Shown here: in pieces, positions 16,640-24,608 of the stretch
How the letters are laid out: each line of letters begins with the position of its first letter
Numbering within the stretch: the first letter of the stretch is position 1
Assembly (NCBI RefSeq): GCF_002025705.1
Contig: NZ_CP018846.1
Coordinates: forward strand, 5,323,501-5,387,500
Direction: 5' to 3'
DNA length: 64,000 nucleotides
DNA from: Pseudomonas putida
GTDB taxonomy: Bacteria > Pseudomonadota > Gammaproteobacteria > Pseudomonadales > Pseudomonadaceae
Made by a program: the position numbers and the translations under genes
The notes under the pieces: generated by a model
Database searches by the model: none
What the model was told of the DNA's origin: nothing
The model's input: only the letters and a program-made list of their open reading frames with translations

Positions 16640-17545
16640 ATGACGCTGCCTGCCGACATCCCCGCCGACCTGCTGCCACCGCGCATTCGCCCGGTGGACC
16701 GGCTTGGCTTTACCCTGTTCCTGGCTGCCCTGGTGCACCTGGCGCTGATCCTTGGCGTCGGCTTTACCGTGGTCAAACCGGCTGAAATCCGCCAGACCAT
16801 GGACATCACCCTGGCCACCTTCAAAAGCGAGAAAGCGCCGAAGAAGGCTGATTACCAGGCTCAGGACAACCAGCAGGGCAGCGGTACCCTGGAAAAGAAA
16901 GCGGTCCCCACCACCACCGAGGTGGCGCCGTTCCAGGACAGCAAGATCAACAAGGTCACTCCGCCCCCTGCTGCCAAACCCGAAGTAGCCCCACCGCCCA
17001 CGCCAGAGAAGTCCGCGGTGGCGACCAAGGCGCCGAAAGCGCAGAAGATCGAGCCCAAGCCGAAGGAAAGCAAGCCACAGCCAAAGCAGGCGGCGGCCAC
17101 GCCAGACTTTGACAGCTCACAACTGTCGAGCCAGATCGCCAGCCTTGAAGCGGAGCTTTCCAACGAACAGCAGATGTACGCCAAGCGCCCGCGCATTCAC
17201 CGCCTGAATGCGGCTTCGACCATGCGCGACAAGGGCGCCTGGTACAAGGAAGAGTGGCGCAAGAAGGTCGAGCGGGTCGGTAACCTGAACTACCCCGACG
17301 AGGCACGCCGGCAGCAGATCTACGGCAATTTGCGGATGATGGTGTCGATCAACCGCGATGGCTCGCTGTATGAGGTGCTGGTACTGGAGTCGTCCGGGCA
17401 GCCTGTGCTGGACCAGGCGGCGCAGCGCATCGTGCGGCTGGCGGCGCCATTTGCGCCGTTTACCGGGGACCTGGCCGAGTTCGACCGGCTGGAGATCATC
17501 CGCACCTGGCGCTTTGCCCGCGGCGACCGCCTGTCCAGTAACTGA
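16640..17545 (+). CDS. TonB-family energy transducer (TonB3-like)
   Basis: 301 residues. One N-terminal membrane anchor (FTLFLAALVHLALILGVGFTVV) is followed by a Pro/Lys-rich periplasmic spacer (PPPAAKPEVAPPPTPEKSA, QKIEPKPKESKPQPKQ), then a TonB C-terminal domain (NLNYPDEARRQQIYGNLRMM, GSLYEVLVLESSGQPVLDQA). Such proteins pass proton-motive force energy to outer-membrane partners. In P. aeruginosa the tonB3 gene at this position near pilG affects twitching motility, so a link with the neighbouring pil/chp genes is plausible. It is not part of an exbBD cluster here. Confidence 0.88.
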   Translation: MTLPADIPADLLPPRIRPVDRLGFTLFLAALVHLALILGVGFTVVKPAEIRQTMDITLATFKSEKAPKKADYQAQDNQQGSGTLEKKAVPTTTEVAPFQDSKINKVTPPPAAKPEVAPPPTPEKSAVATKAPKAQKIEPKPKESKPQPKQAAATPDFDSSQLSSQIASLEAELSNEQQMYAKRPRIHRLNAASTMRDKGAWYKEEWRKKVERVGNLNYPDEARRQQIYGNLRMMVSINRDGSLYEVLVLESSGQPVLDQAAQRIVRLAAPFAPFTGDLAEFDRLEIIRTWRFARGDRLSSN

Positions 17546-17653
17546 TCTGAAATTGGCGGGGCGCCGGACCGGTCGGAAAGGCTGCACAGCAGCCCCAAAA
17601 CAGCCAAGCCGAGCACCTTGTCAGCCTCGCTACCTGGCGCCACACTATCCCCC

Positions 17654-18223
17654 ATGAAAAACCTCAGCCCGAGCTACCTCAAGCATCAGTTCCTGATCGC
17701 CATGCCGCACATGGCTGATCCGAACTTCGCCCAGACCCTCACGTACATCGTCGAGCACAACGCCAATGGCGCCATGGGCCTGGTGGTCAACCGACCACAG
17801 GAGCTGAACCTGGCCGACATTCTCGAGCAGTTGCGCCCGAACGAGGTCCCGCCGGCCAGCACCTTGCAGGTCCCCATCTACCAGGGTGGCCCGGTGCAGA
17901 CCGACCGCGGTTTTGTCCTGCACAGCAGCGAATGCAGCTATCAGGCAACCGTCGAGCTGCAGGGCCTGTCGCTGTCCACCTCGCAGGACGTACTGTTCGC
18001 CATCGCCGAAGGTGCCGGCCCGCAAAAAAGCCTGATCACCCTCGGTTATGCCGGCTGGGAAGCGGGCCAGTTGGAAGCTGAACTGGCCGACAACGCCTGG
18101 CTCAACTGCCCGTTCGACCCGGACATCCTCTTCGCCATGGCCAGCGAACAGCGCCTGGGCGCTGCAGCCCGCAGCCTGGGCATCAACCTCAGCCTGCTGA
18201 CCAGCCAGGCGGGGCACGCCTGA
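17654..18223 (+). CDS. yqgE: YqgE/AlgH family protein
   Basis: 189 residues from ATG 17654 (MKNLSPSYLKHQFLIAMPHM); family motifs ANGAMGLVVNRP, YQGGPVQTDRGFVLHS, LITLGYAGWEAGQLE and NAWLNCPFDPDILF are all present. Called AlgH in Pseudomonas after a reported effect on alginate regulation; the biochemical role is unsettled. The last base of its stop is the first base of the ruvX start codon. Confidence 0.94.
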   Translation: MKNLSPSYLKHQFLIAMPHMADPNFAQTLTYIVEHNANGAMGLVVNRPQELNLADILEQLRPNEVPPASTLQVPIYQGGPVQTDRGFVLHSSECSYQATVELQGLSLSTSQDVLFAIAEGAGPQKSLITLGYAGWEAGQLEAELADNAWLNCPFDPDILFAMASEQRLGAAARSLGINLSLLTSQAGHA

Positions 18224-18648
18224 TGGCCGAACTACGTCTACTGCTGGGCTTCGACTACGGCAGCAAACAGATCGGTGTGGCCGTCGGCCAGGTGATTACC
18301 GGCCAGGCCCGCGAGCTTTGCGTGCTCAAGGCGCAAAACGGCGTGCCGGACTGGAATCAGGTCGAGAAGCTGATCAAGGAATGGAAGCCCGATGCCATTG
18401 TCGTCGGCCTGCCGCTGAACATGGATGGCACGCCCAGCGACATGAGCGAGCGCGCCGAAAAGTTTGCCCGCCGCCTCAATGGCCGCTTCAACCTGCCGGT
18501 GCACACCCACGACGAACGCCTGACCACCTTCGAAGCCAAGGGCGAGCAGATGGCCCGTGGCGGCCGCCACGGCAGCTACCGTGATAACCCGGTCGACGCC
18601 ATTGCCGCCGCCCTGCTGCTGCAAGGCTGGCTGGAGGCCAATACCTGA
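18223..18648 (+). CDS. ruvX: YqgF/RuvX putative Holliday junction resolvase
   Basis: 141 residues with an RNase H-like fold: LLGFDYGSKQIGVAVGQ (first catalytic Asp), the IVVGLPLNMDGTPSDMSERA strand and DERLTTFEAKGEQ with the C-terminal DNPVDAIAAALLLQ Asp. Family members act in 16S rRNA 5' end maturation and have been proposed as Holliday junction nucleases. Translationally coupled to yqgE (TGATG overlap) and followed by the pyr genes, a conserved order in gammaproteobacteria. Confidence 0.93.
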   Translation: MAELRLLLGFDYGSKQIGVAVGQVITGQARELCVLKAQNGVPDWNQVEKLIKEWKPDAIVVGLPLNMDGTPSDMSERAEKFARRLNGRFNLPVHTHDERLTTFEAKGEQMARGGRHGSYRDNPVDAIAAALLLQGWLEANT

Positions 18649-18706
18649 TCTTTCCGCGTTTACGTCGGGGCAACCACAACGCCCCCGGCGCCCCAGGAGA
18701 TACGCA

Positions 18707-19225
18707 ATGAGCCTACCCAATCCCGCCGACCTGATCCGGCAGATGGCTGTCGACCTTCGCGCCCATCTGGCCCGCCGCAACATCACCGAGCCGCGCTTCA
18801 TCGGCATCCGCACTGGCGGTGTCTGGGTTGCCCAGGCCCTGCAGCAGGAAATGGCCGACCAGACCCCTCTCGGCACGCTGGACGTGTCGTTCTATCGCGA
18901 TGACTTCAGCCAGAACGGCCTGCACCCCCAGGTGCGCCCGTCGGAGCTGCCGTTCGAGGTCGAAGGCCAGCACCTGGTGCTGATTGACGATGTGCTGATG
19001 AGTGGCCGCACCATCCGCGCCGCACTCAACGAACTGTTCGATTACGGCCGCCCGGCCAGCGTTACCCTGGTCTGCCTGCTCGACCTGGATGCCGGCGAAC
19101 TGCCCATTCGCCCCAATGTGCTCGGCGCCACCCTGTCGCTGGCCGCCCATGAACGGGTAAAATTGACCGGACCCGCACCGCTCGCCCTCGAGCGCCAGGA
19201 CCTCGCCACCGCTTCCGCCCTTTAA
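18707..19225 (+). CDS. pyrR: bifunctional pyr operon regulator / uracil phosphoribosyltransferase homologue
   Basis: 172 residues from ATG 18707 with AGGAGA upstream. Type I phosphoribosyltransferase fold: FIGIRTGGVWVAQAL, DVSFYRDDFS, and the PRPP loop VLIDDVLMSGRTIRAAL. In Bacillus PyrR binds pyr leader RNA; in pseudomonads PyrR is reported to influence pyr expression with a different mechanism. It precedes pyrB by 13 bases, so the three pyr genes form one unit. Confidence 0.94.
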   Translation: MSLPNPADLIRQMAVDLRAHLARRNITEPRFIGIRTGGVWVAQALQQEMADQTPLGTLDVSFYRDDFSQNGLHPQVRPSELPFEVEGQHLVLIDDVLMSGRTIRAALNELFDYGRPASVTLVCLLDLDAGELPIRPNVLGATLSLAAHERVKLTGPAPLALERQDLATASAL

Positions 19226-19238
19226 GAGTCCCCTCGCG

Positions 19239-20243
19239 ATGACGCCAATCGACGCCAAGCGCCCGCTGCAGCTCAATGATCAGGGCCAGCTACGCCATTT
19301 CCTCTCGCTCGACGGTTTGCCCCGCGAACTGCTCACCGAGATCCTCGACACCGCCGACTCATTCCTTGAAGTCGGCGCCCGGGCCGTGAAGAAAGTCCCG
19401 TTGCTGCGCGGCAAGACCGTGTGCAACGTGTTCTTCGAGAACTCGACCCGTACCCGCACCACCTTCGAACTGGCCGCACAGCGCCTGTCGGCCGACGTGA
19501 TCAGCCTGAACGTGTCGACGTCCTCGACCAGCAAGGGCGAGACCCTGTTCGACACCCTGCGCAACCTGGAAGCCATGGCCGCCGATATGTTCGTCGTGCG
19601 CCACTCCGATTCCGGCGCCGCGCACTTCATCGCCGAGCACGTGTGCCCGGACGTCGCCGTGATCAACGGCGGTGACGGCCGCCACGCGCACCCGACCCAG
19701 GGCATGCTCGACATGCTGACCATCCGTCGCCACAAGGGCAGCTTCGAGAACCTCTCGGTAGCAATTGTCGGCGACATCCTGCACTCGCGCGTGGCCCGTT
19801 CCGACATGCTTGCGCTGAAAGCGCTGGGCTGCCCGGACATCCGCGTGATCGGCCCGAAAACCCTGATCCCGATCGGCATCGAGCAGTATGGCGTGAAGGT
19901 CTACACCGACCTGGCCGAAGGCCTGAAAGACGTCGACGTGGTGATCATGCTGCGCCTGCAGCGTGAGCGCATGGCAGGCGGCCTGCTGCCCAGCGAAGGC
20001 GAGTTCTACCGCCTGTTCGGCCTGACCACCGCGCGCCTGGCCGGCGCCAAGCCCGATGCCATCGTCATGCACCCAGGTCCGATCAACCGCGGCGTGGAGA
20101 TCGAATCGGCGGTTGCCGACGGCAAACACTCGGTGATTCTCAACCAGGTCACCTACGGCATCGCCGTGCGCATGGCCGTGCTGTCCATGGCCATGAGCGG
20201 GCAGAACGCGCAACGTCAATTCGACCAGGAGAACGCCCTGTGA
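19239..20243 (+). CDS. pyrB: aspartate carbamoyltransferase catalytic chain
   Basis: 334 residues, longer at the N-terminus than the E. coli chain (an extra MTPIDAKRPLQLNDQGQLRH), as in other pseudomonads. Condenses carbamoyl phosphate with aspartate in pyrimidine synthesis. The carbamoyl phosphate site FFENSTRTRTTFE, the HPTQGMLDMLT motif, IVGDILHSRVARS and MHPGPINRGVE are visible. The stop overlaps the GTG start of pyrC'. In P. putida the enzyme is a dodecamer with the inactive dihydroorotase-like PyrC' in place of regulatory PyrI chains. Confidence 0.96.
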   Translation: MTPIDAKRPLQLNDQGQLRHFLSLDGLPRELLTEILDTADSFLEVGARAVKKVPLLRGKTVCNVFFENSTRTRTTFELAAQRLSADVISLNVSTSSTSKGETLFDTLRNLEAMAADMFVVRHSDSGAAHFIAEHVCPDVAVINGGDGRHAHPTQGMLDMLTIRRHKGSFENLSVAIVGDILHSRVARSDMLALKALGCPDIRVIGPKTLIPIGIEQYGVKVYTDLAEGLKDVDVVIMLRLQRERMAGGLLPSEGEFYRLFGLTTARLAGAKPDAIVMHPGPINRGVEIESAVADGKHSVILNQVTYGIAVRMAVLSMAMSGQNAQRQFDQENAL

Positions 20244-21511
20244 CCATCAGTATTCTTGGCGCCCGGGTCATCGACCCTGTCAGCGGCCTGGACCAGGTCA
20301 CCGACCTGCACCTGGACGGCGGGCGCATTGCCGCCATCGGCGCCGCCCCGGCCGGTTTCAGCGCCAGCCGTACCATCGCCGCTGACGGCCTGATCGCCGC
20401 GCCCGGCCTGGTCGATCTCGGCGTCTCCCTGCGCGAGCCTGGCTACAGCCGCAAGGGCTCCATCGCCAGTGAAACCCGCGCCGCCGTGGCCGGTGGCGTC
20501 ACCAGCCTGTGCTGCCCGCCGCAGACCAAGCCGGTGCTGGATACCTCGGCAGTGGCCGAGCTTATCCTCGACCGCGCCCGCGAAGCCGCCAACAGCAAGG
20601 TCTACCCGATCGGTGCCCTGACCAAGGGCCTTGAAGGCGAACAGCTGGCCGAACTGGTTGCCCTGCGCGACACCGGTTGCGTAGCCTTCGGCAATGGCCT
20701 GAAGGAAATCCCCAACAACCGTACCCTGGCCCGTGCCCTGGAATACGCCGCCACCTTCGACCTGACCGTGGTGTTCCACTCCCAGGACCGCGACCTGGCC
20801 CAGGGTGGCCTGGCCCACGAAGGCGCGATGGCCAGCTTCCTCGGCCTGCCCGGCATTCCCGAGACCGCAGAAACCGTGGCCCTGGCGCGCAACCTGCTGC
20901 TGGTGGAACAGACCGGCGTGCGTGCGCACTTCACCCAGATCACCAGCGCCCGTGGTGCACGGCTGATCGAGCAGGCCCAGCAGCTGGGCCTGCCGGTGAC
21001 GGCAGACGTGGCGCTGTACCAGCTGATCCTCACCGACGAATCGCTGCGCGAGTTCTCCAGCCTGTACCACGTGCAGCCGCCACTGCGCACCGCCGCCGAC
21101 CGCGACGGCCTGCGCGCAGCGGTGAAATCGGGGGTCATTCAGGCGATCTCGAGCCACCACCAGCCCCATGAGCGCGATGCCAAGCTGGCACCGTTCGGCG
21201 CCACCGAACCGGGCATCAGCAGCGTCGAACTGCTGCTGCCGCTGGCCATGACCCTGGTCGAGGACGGCCTGCTCGACCTGCCAACCCTGCTCGCCCGCCT
21301 GAGCAGCGGCCCGGCCAAGGCCATGCGCCTGCCGGCCGGCGAACTGAAAGTCGGCGGCGCGGCCGACCTGGTGCTGTTCGATCCCAAGGCCTCGACGATT
21401 GCTGGTGAGCAATGGCTGTCGCGCGGCGAAAACTGCCCATTCATCGGCCACTGCCTGCCGGCTGCCGTGCGTTATACCTTGGTCGATGGGCACGTCTGCC
21501 ACGAGGCCTGA
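20240..21511 (+). CDS. pyrC': dihydroorotase-like PyrC', structural partner of PyrB
   Basis: 423 residues from GTG 20240, coupled to pyrB by overlap. Amidohydrolase fold, but the metal motif normally DxHxHxR reads VDLGVSLREPGYSRKGS: the two zinc-ligand histidines are replaced by Gly and Ser. Retained are GGVTSLCCPPQTKPVLD and PGISSVELLLPL. This agrees with the known non-catalytic PyrC' of Pseudomonas, which is needed for assembly of active aspartate carbamoyltransferase. A functional dihydroorotase must be encoded elsewhere. A REP pair follows the stop. Confidence 0.93.
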   Translation: MTISILGARVIDPVSGLDQVTDLHLDGGRIAAIGAAPAGFSASRTIAADGLIAAPGLVDLGVSLREPGYSRKGSIASETRAAVAGGVTSLCCPPQTKPVLDTSAVAELILDRAREAANSKVYPIGALTKGLEGEQLAELVALRDTGCVAFGNGLKEIPNNRTLARALEYAATFDLTVVFHSQDRDLAQGGLAHEGAMASFLGLPGIPETAETVALARNLLLVEQTGVRAHFTQITSARGARLIEQAQQLGLPVTADVALYQLILTDESLREFSSLYHVQPPLRTAADRDGLRAAVKSGVIQAISSHHQPHERDAKLAPFGATEPGISSVELLLPLAMTLVEDGLLDLPTLLARLSSGPAKAMRLPAGELKVGGAADLVLFDPKASTIAGEQWLSRGENCPFIGHCLPAAVRYTLVDGHVCHEA

Positions 21512-21519
21512 GTAACCCC

Positions 21520-21635
21520 TGTGGGAGCGGCCTTGTGTCGCGAAAGGGCCGCAAAGCGGCCCCAGCAATCCATGCATGTTGCCGAGATCCTGGGGCCGCT
21601 ACGCAGCCCTTTCGCGACACAAGGCCGCTCCCACA
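21520..21635. repeat. REP-type palindrome pair (GGCCTTGTGTCGCGAAAGGGC family)
   Basis: Two inverted arms with the TGTGGGAGCGGCCTTGTGTC end outward and GGGCCGC/GCGGCCC ends inward, separated by about 40 bases. Same arrangement as 4950-5066. It separates the pyr unit from the hslVU promoter and could also form a terminator-like structure for pyrC'. Confidence 0.85.
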
Positions 21636-21682
21636 CTGTTCATATTCAGCCGTTACCCTTTGGCAACCATTCATCCCCCGCG

Positions 21683-21710
21683 GTTGAAATCTTCCCCCCC
21701 ACCCCCATAT
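21683..21710 (+). promoter_or_regulatory. sigma-32 (RpoH) heat-shock promoter of hslVU
   Basis: GTTGAAA at 21683-21689 and CCCCATAT at 21703-21710 with a 13-base spacer closely match the RpoH consensus (CTTGAAA, spacer, CCCCATnT). It lies 47 bases before the hslV start, the expected position. It also shows that the in-frame ATG at 21709 is part of the -10 element and not the hslV start. Confidence 0.85.
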
Positions 21711-21756
21711 GAGTCTGCATCAGGCAATTTTGCCCCGCTGCGTGGAGACTCTCCCC

Positions 21757-22287
21757 TTGACCACCATCGTTTCTGTCCGCCGTAACGGCAAAGTCGTCAT
21801 GGGCGGCGACGGCCAGGTATCCCTCGGCAACACCGTGATGAAAGGCAACGCCAAGAAGGTCCGTCGCCTGTACAACGGCGAAGTGATCGCCGGTTTCGCC
21901 GGTGCTACCGCCGATGCCTTCACCCTGTTCGAGCGCTTCGAAGCCCAACTGCAGAAACATTCCGGGCACCTGGTGCGTGCAGCCGTCGAGCTGGCCAAAG
22001 AGTGGCGTACCGACCGCTCCCTGAGCCGCCTGGAGGCCATGCTGGCCGTGGCCAACAAGGATGCATCGCTGATCATCACCGGCAACGGTGACGTGGTCGA
22101 GCCGGAAGACGGCCTGATCGCCATGGGTTCCGGTGGCGGCTATGCCCAGGCCGCAGCCCGCGCCCTGCTGAACAAGACCGACCTGTCGGCCCGGGAAATC
22201 ACCGAGGCTGCCCTGAACATCGCCGGTGACATCTGCGTGTTCACCAACCACAACCTGACCATCGAGGAGCAGGACCTGGCCGAGTGA
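21757..22287 (+). CDS. hslV: ATP-dependent protease proteolytic subunit HslV
   Basis: 176 residues from a TTG at 21757, with GTGGAG upstream. This start puts Thr at position 2 (TTIVSVRRNGKVVMGGDGQV), which becomes the N-terminal nucleophile after Met removal, as in all HslV proteins; the upstream ATG would bury it. Proteasome-beta-like fold with GNAKKVRRLYNGEVIAGFAG and AIGSGG-type end MGSGGGYAQAAARAL. Forms a dodecamer capped by HslU hexamers and degrades misfolded proteins after heat stress. Confidence 0.95.
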   Translation: MTTIVSVRRNGKVVMGGDGQVSLGNTVMKGNAKKVRRLYNGEVIAGFAGATADAFTLFERFEAQLQKHSGHLVRAAVELAKEWRTDRSLSRLEAMLAVANKDASLIITGNGDVVEPEDGLIAMGSGGGYAQAAARALLNKTDLSAREITEAALNIAGDICVFTNHNLTIEEQDLAE

Positions 22288-22301
22288 TCAGTTGTTCTGG
22301 C

Positions 22302-22324
22302 GTCCCGCTCGTAGCGGGACTTTT
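22302..22324 (+). terminator. intrinsic terminator or attenuator between hslV and hslU
   Basis: A perfect eight-base-pair stem GTCCCGCT / AGCGGGAC with a three-base loop is followed directly by TTTT. It lies 15 bases after the hslV stop and 37 bases before the hslU start. Partial termination here would lower HslU relative to HslV; the short T run suggests leakiness. Confidence 0.65.
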
Positions 22325-22360
22325 CCACGCCGAACACTCCGCCTCAGGACCGTATTGATC

Positions 22361-23704
22361 ATGTCCATGACCCCCCGCGAGATCGTCCACGAACTCAACC
22401 GCCACATCATCGGCCAGGACGACGCCAAGCGCGCCGTCGCCATCGCCCTGCGCAACCGCTGGCGGCGGATGCAGCTTCCTGCCGAGCTGCGTGCCGAAGT
22501 GACGCCGAAGAACATCCTGATGATCGGCCCTACCGGCGTCGGCAAGACCGAAATCGCCCGCCGCCTGGCCAAGCTGGCCAACGCGCCGTTCCTCAAGGTC
22601 GAAGCAACCAAGTTCACCGAAGTCGGCTACGTCGGCCGCGACGTCGAGTCGATCATCCGTGACCTGGCCGATGCTGCGCTGAAAATGCTGCGCGAGCAGG
22701 AAATCGTCCGCGTACGCCACCGCGCCGAAGACGCCGCCGAAGACCGCATCCTCGACGCCCTGTTGCCGCAGGCGCGGGTCAGCAGCTTCAGCGAGGAAGC
22801 CGCGCAGACCAGCACCGATTCCAACACCCGCCAGCTGTTCCGCAAGCGCCTGCGCGAAGGCCAGCTGGACGACAAGGAAATCGAGATCGAAGTTGCCGAG
22901 AACATGGGCGTCGAAATCGCCGCGCCACCCGGCATGGAAGAGATGACCAACCAGCTGCAAAGCCTGTTCGCCAACATGGGCAAGGGCAAGCGCAAGAGCC
23001 GCAAGCTGAAGGTCAAGGAAGCACTGAAGATGGTGCGCGACGAGGAAGCCAGCCGCCTGGTCAACGAGGAAGAGCTCAAGGGCAAGGCCCTGGAAGCGGT
23101 CGAGCAGCACGGCATCGTGTTCATCGACGAAATCGACAAGGTGGCCAAACGTGGCAACGTCGGCGGTGCCGATGTATCCCGTGAAGGCGTGCAGCGCGAC
23201 CTGCTGCCGCTGATCGAAGGCTGCACCGTCAACACCAAGCTGGGCATGGTCAAGACCGACCACATCCTGTTCATCGCCTCCGGCGCGTTCCACCTGAGCA
23301 AGCCAAGCGACCTGGTGCCGGAGCTGCAAGGCCGCCTGCCGATCCGTGTCGAGCTCAAGGCGCTGACCCCGGAAGACTTCGAGCGCATCCTGCAAGAGCC
23401 ACATGCCTCGCTGACCGAGCAGTACAGTGCGCTGCTGAAGACCGAAGGCCTGAACATCGAGTTCGCTGCCGACGGCATCAAGCGCCTGGCCGAAATCGCC
23501 TACCAGGTCAACGAGAAGACCGAAAACATCGGTGCCCGCCGCCTGCACACCCTGCTCGAGCGCCTGCTCGAAGAGGTGTCGTTCAGTGCCGGTGACCTGG
23601 CCAGCACCCACGACGAAGCACCGATTCTCATCGATGCGGCGTATGTGAATGGCCACCTGGGTGAGCTGGCACAGAACGAAGACCTGTCGCGCTACATCCT
23701 GTAA
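22361..23704 (+). CDS. hslU: ATP-dependent protease ATPase subunit HslU
   Basis: 447 residues from ATG 22361 (MSMTPREIVHELNRHIIGQD). AAA+ unfoldase: Walker A GPTGVGKTEIARRLA, pore motif EVGYVGRDVES, Walker B GIVFIDEIDKV, sensor region ASGAFHLSKPSDLVPELQGR, and a C-terminal LSRYIL tail that docks into HslV. The variable I-domain lies between Walker A and B as usual. Co-transcribed with hslV from the RpoH promoter, subject to the hairpin between them. Confidence 0.97.
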   Translation: MSMTPREIVHELNRHIIGQDDAKRAVAIALRNRWRRMQLPAELRAEVTPKNILMIGPTGVGKTEIARRLAKLANAPFLKVEATKFTEVGYVGRDVESIIRDLADAALKMLREQEIVRVRHRAEDAAEDRILDALLPQARVSSFSEEAAQTSTDSNTRQLFRKRLREGQLDDKEIEIEVAENMGVEIAAPPGMEEMTNQLQSLFANMGKGKRKSRKLKVKEALKMVRDEEASRLVNEEELKGKALEAVEQHGIVFIDEIDKVAKRGNVGGADVSREGVQRDLLPLIEGCTVNTKLGMVKTDHILFIASGAFHLSKPSDLVPELQGRLPIRVELKALTPEDFERILQEPHASLTEQYSALLKTEGLNIEFAADGIKRLAEIAYQVNEKTENIGARRLHTLLERLLEEVSFSAGDLASTHDEAPILIDAAYVNGHLGELAQNEDLSRYIL

Positions 23705-23711
23705 GACCGCA

Positions 23712-23817
23712 GGGGGCCGCTTTGCGGCCCTTTCGCGACACGAGGCCGCTTCTACAAGGGAAAGCTAATTCCTGTAGGAGCGGCCTCGTGTCGCGAAAGG
23801 GCTGCGCAGCAGCCCCC
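23712..23817. repeat. REP-type palindrome pair, reversed arm arrangement
   Basis: The arms have their GGGCCGC / GGGCTGC ends outward and their GCTTCTACA / TGTAGGAGC ends facing the centre, the opposite of 4950 and 21520. The right arm reads GTAGGAGCGGCCTCGTGTCG. It lies directly after hslU and may stop its transcription. Confidence 0.85.
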
Positions 23818-23877
23818 TTGCACAATGGCCTGAATCACTCGAAGCTTGCACCATCAGCTCTCAAGAGACTCCAGACC

Positions 23878-24255
23878 ATGGCCCGCCTGCCCACCGCCAT
23901 CAACCTGCACAAAGCCTCCAAGACCCTCAGCCTCACCTACGCCCCCGGCGAGGTCTATCACCTGCCCGCCGAATTCCTGCGCGTGCACTCGCCTTCCGCC
24001 GAGGTCCAGGGCCACGGCAATCCCATCCTGCAATTTGGCAAGATCAACGTCGGCCTGGCCGGCCTGGAACCTGCTGGCCAATATGCACTGAAACTCACCT
24101 TCGACGACGGCCATGACAGCGGCCTGTTCACTTGGGAGTACCTCGAGCAACTGTGCCTGCGCCAGGAGCAGCTATGGGCCGAGTACCTCGATGAACTGCA
24201 CAAGGCCGGCAAGTCCCGCGACCCGGCCGAATCGGTGGTCAAACTCATGCTCTAG
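23878..24255 (+). CDS. DUF971 family protein
   Basis: 125 residues from ATG 23878. The whole protein matches the small domain found alone or at the N-terminus of gamma-butyrobetaine hydroxylases: LHKASKTLSLTYAPGEVYHLPAEFLRVHSPSAE, then FDDGHDSGLFTWEYLEQL. The single-domain form is widespread next to hslVU in Gammaproteobacteria; a role in iron-sulfur cluster handling has been suggested for relatives but is not shown by this sequence. It ends 17 bases before the putative PhaD operator upstream of phaC1. Confidence 0.88.
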   Translation: MARLPTAINLHKASKTLSLTYAPGEVYHLPAEFLRVHSPSAEVQGHGNPILQFGKINVGLAGLEPAGQYALKLTFDDGHDSGLFTWEYLEQLCLRQEQLWAEYLDELHKAGKSRDPAESVVKLML

Positions 24256-24271
24256 CTCAAGCTTCCCAGGC

Positions 24272-24291
24272 TTTAGAGCGCATTTTCTAAT
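24272..24291. promoter_or_regulatory. probable PhaD operator upstream of phaC1
   Basis: Half-sites TTTAGA and TCTAAT form an inverted repeat (five of six positions) separated by eight bases. The 20-base element aligns with CTTAGGGTGAGGTTTCTAAT upstream of phaI (30991-31010, minus). P. putida PhaD is reported to bind both promoters at two inverted 6-bp half-sites 8 bp apart, which is exactly this geometry. Confidence 0.72.
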
Positions 24292-24313
24292 CTCATCTGT
24301 TTGAATGCCTTAC

Positions 24314-24337
24314 AGACAACTCCTCAACGGGTTGTCT
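24314..24337. repeat. inverted repeat in phaC1 upstream region
   Basis: AGACAAC and GTTGTCT form a 7-bp inverted repeat around a ten-base centre. It lies between the PhaD-like operator and the sigma-54-like element. It could be a regulator site or a weak terminator for the DUF971 gene; there is no T run after it. Confidence 0.4.
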
Positions 24338-24372
24338 TGCGCATTACATGAAAGTCGGGTAACCAATGGAGC

Positions 24373-24388
24373 TGGCAAGTTCCCTGCA
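24373..24388 (+). promoter_or_regulatory. sigma-54 (RpoN)-like -24/-12 promoter upstream of phaC1
   Basis: TGGCAAGTTCCCTGCA matches the RpoN consensus TGGCACG-N4-TTGCA at all but two positions and has the required GG and GC doublets ten bases apart. A sigma-54-type site upstream of phaC1 was proposed for other pseudomonads, where PHA formation can depend on RpoN. It would give a leader of about 210 bases. No enhancer-binding-protein site was identified. Confidence 0.55.
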
Positions 24389-24608
24389 TCGCCTAGAGGG
24401 CAATCAGGCACTGGCCGGTATGTAGAGGTCGCGAGCGAAAGCAGGCTGTCTTCACACGCAGAATCCCCCGCAGCTCATCGCCGAATGCATCCGGCCCGCA
24501 GCACCGCTGTTCCTTATCACTGGTCACCCGAGTAGTAGTACCGGGCTGTCCGCTGTGCATTGCGCCACAGCAATCCGGTACTCGTCTCAGGACAACGGAG
24601 CGTCGTAG

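Larger units (their letters stand above)
24256..24608 (+). other. phaC1 upstream region (353 bases without a gene)
   Basis: No credible gene. In order it contains the probable PhaD operator (24272-24291), a 7-bp inverted repeat AGACAAC/GTTGTCT (24314-24337), a sigma-54-like -24/-12 element (24373-24388), then about 220 bases of untranslated leader with no strong hairpin before the weak ribosome site of phaC1 (CGGAGCG, about ten bases before the ATG). The long leader leaves room for post-transcriptional control, which is known for PHA genes in pseudomonads (Crc/Hfq). Confidence 0.6.

Noticed and set aside
21709..21756. Extended hslV start at ATG 21709
   Set aside because: The ATG is in the -10 element of the heat-shock promoter, and the extension would hide the catalytic Thr.
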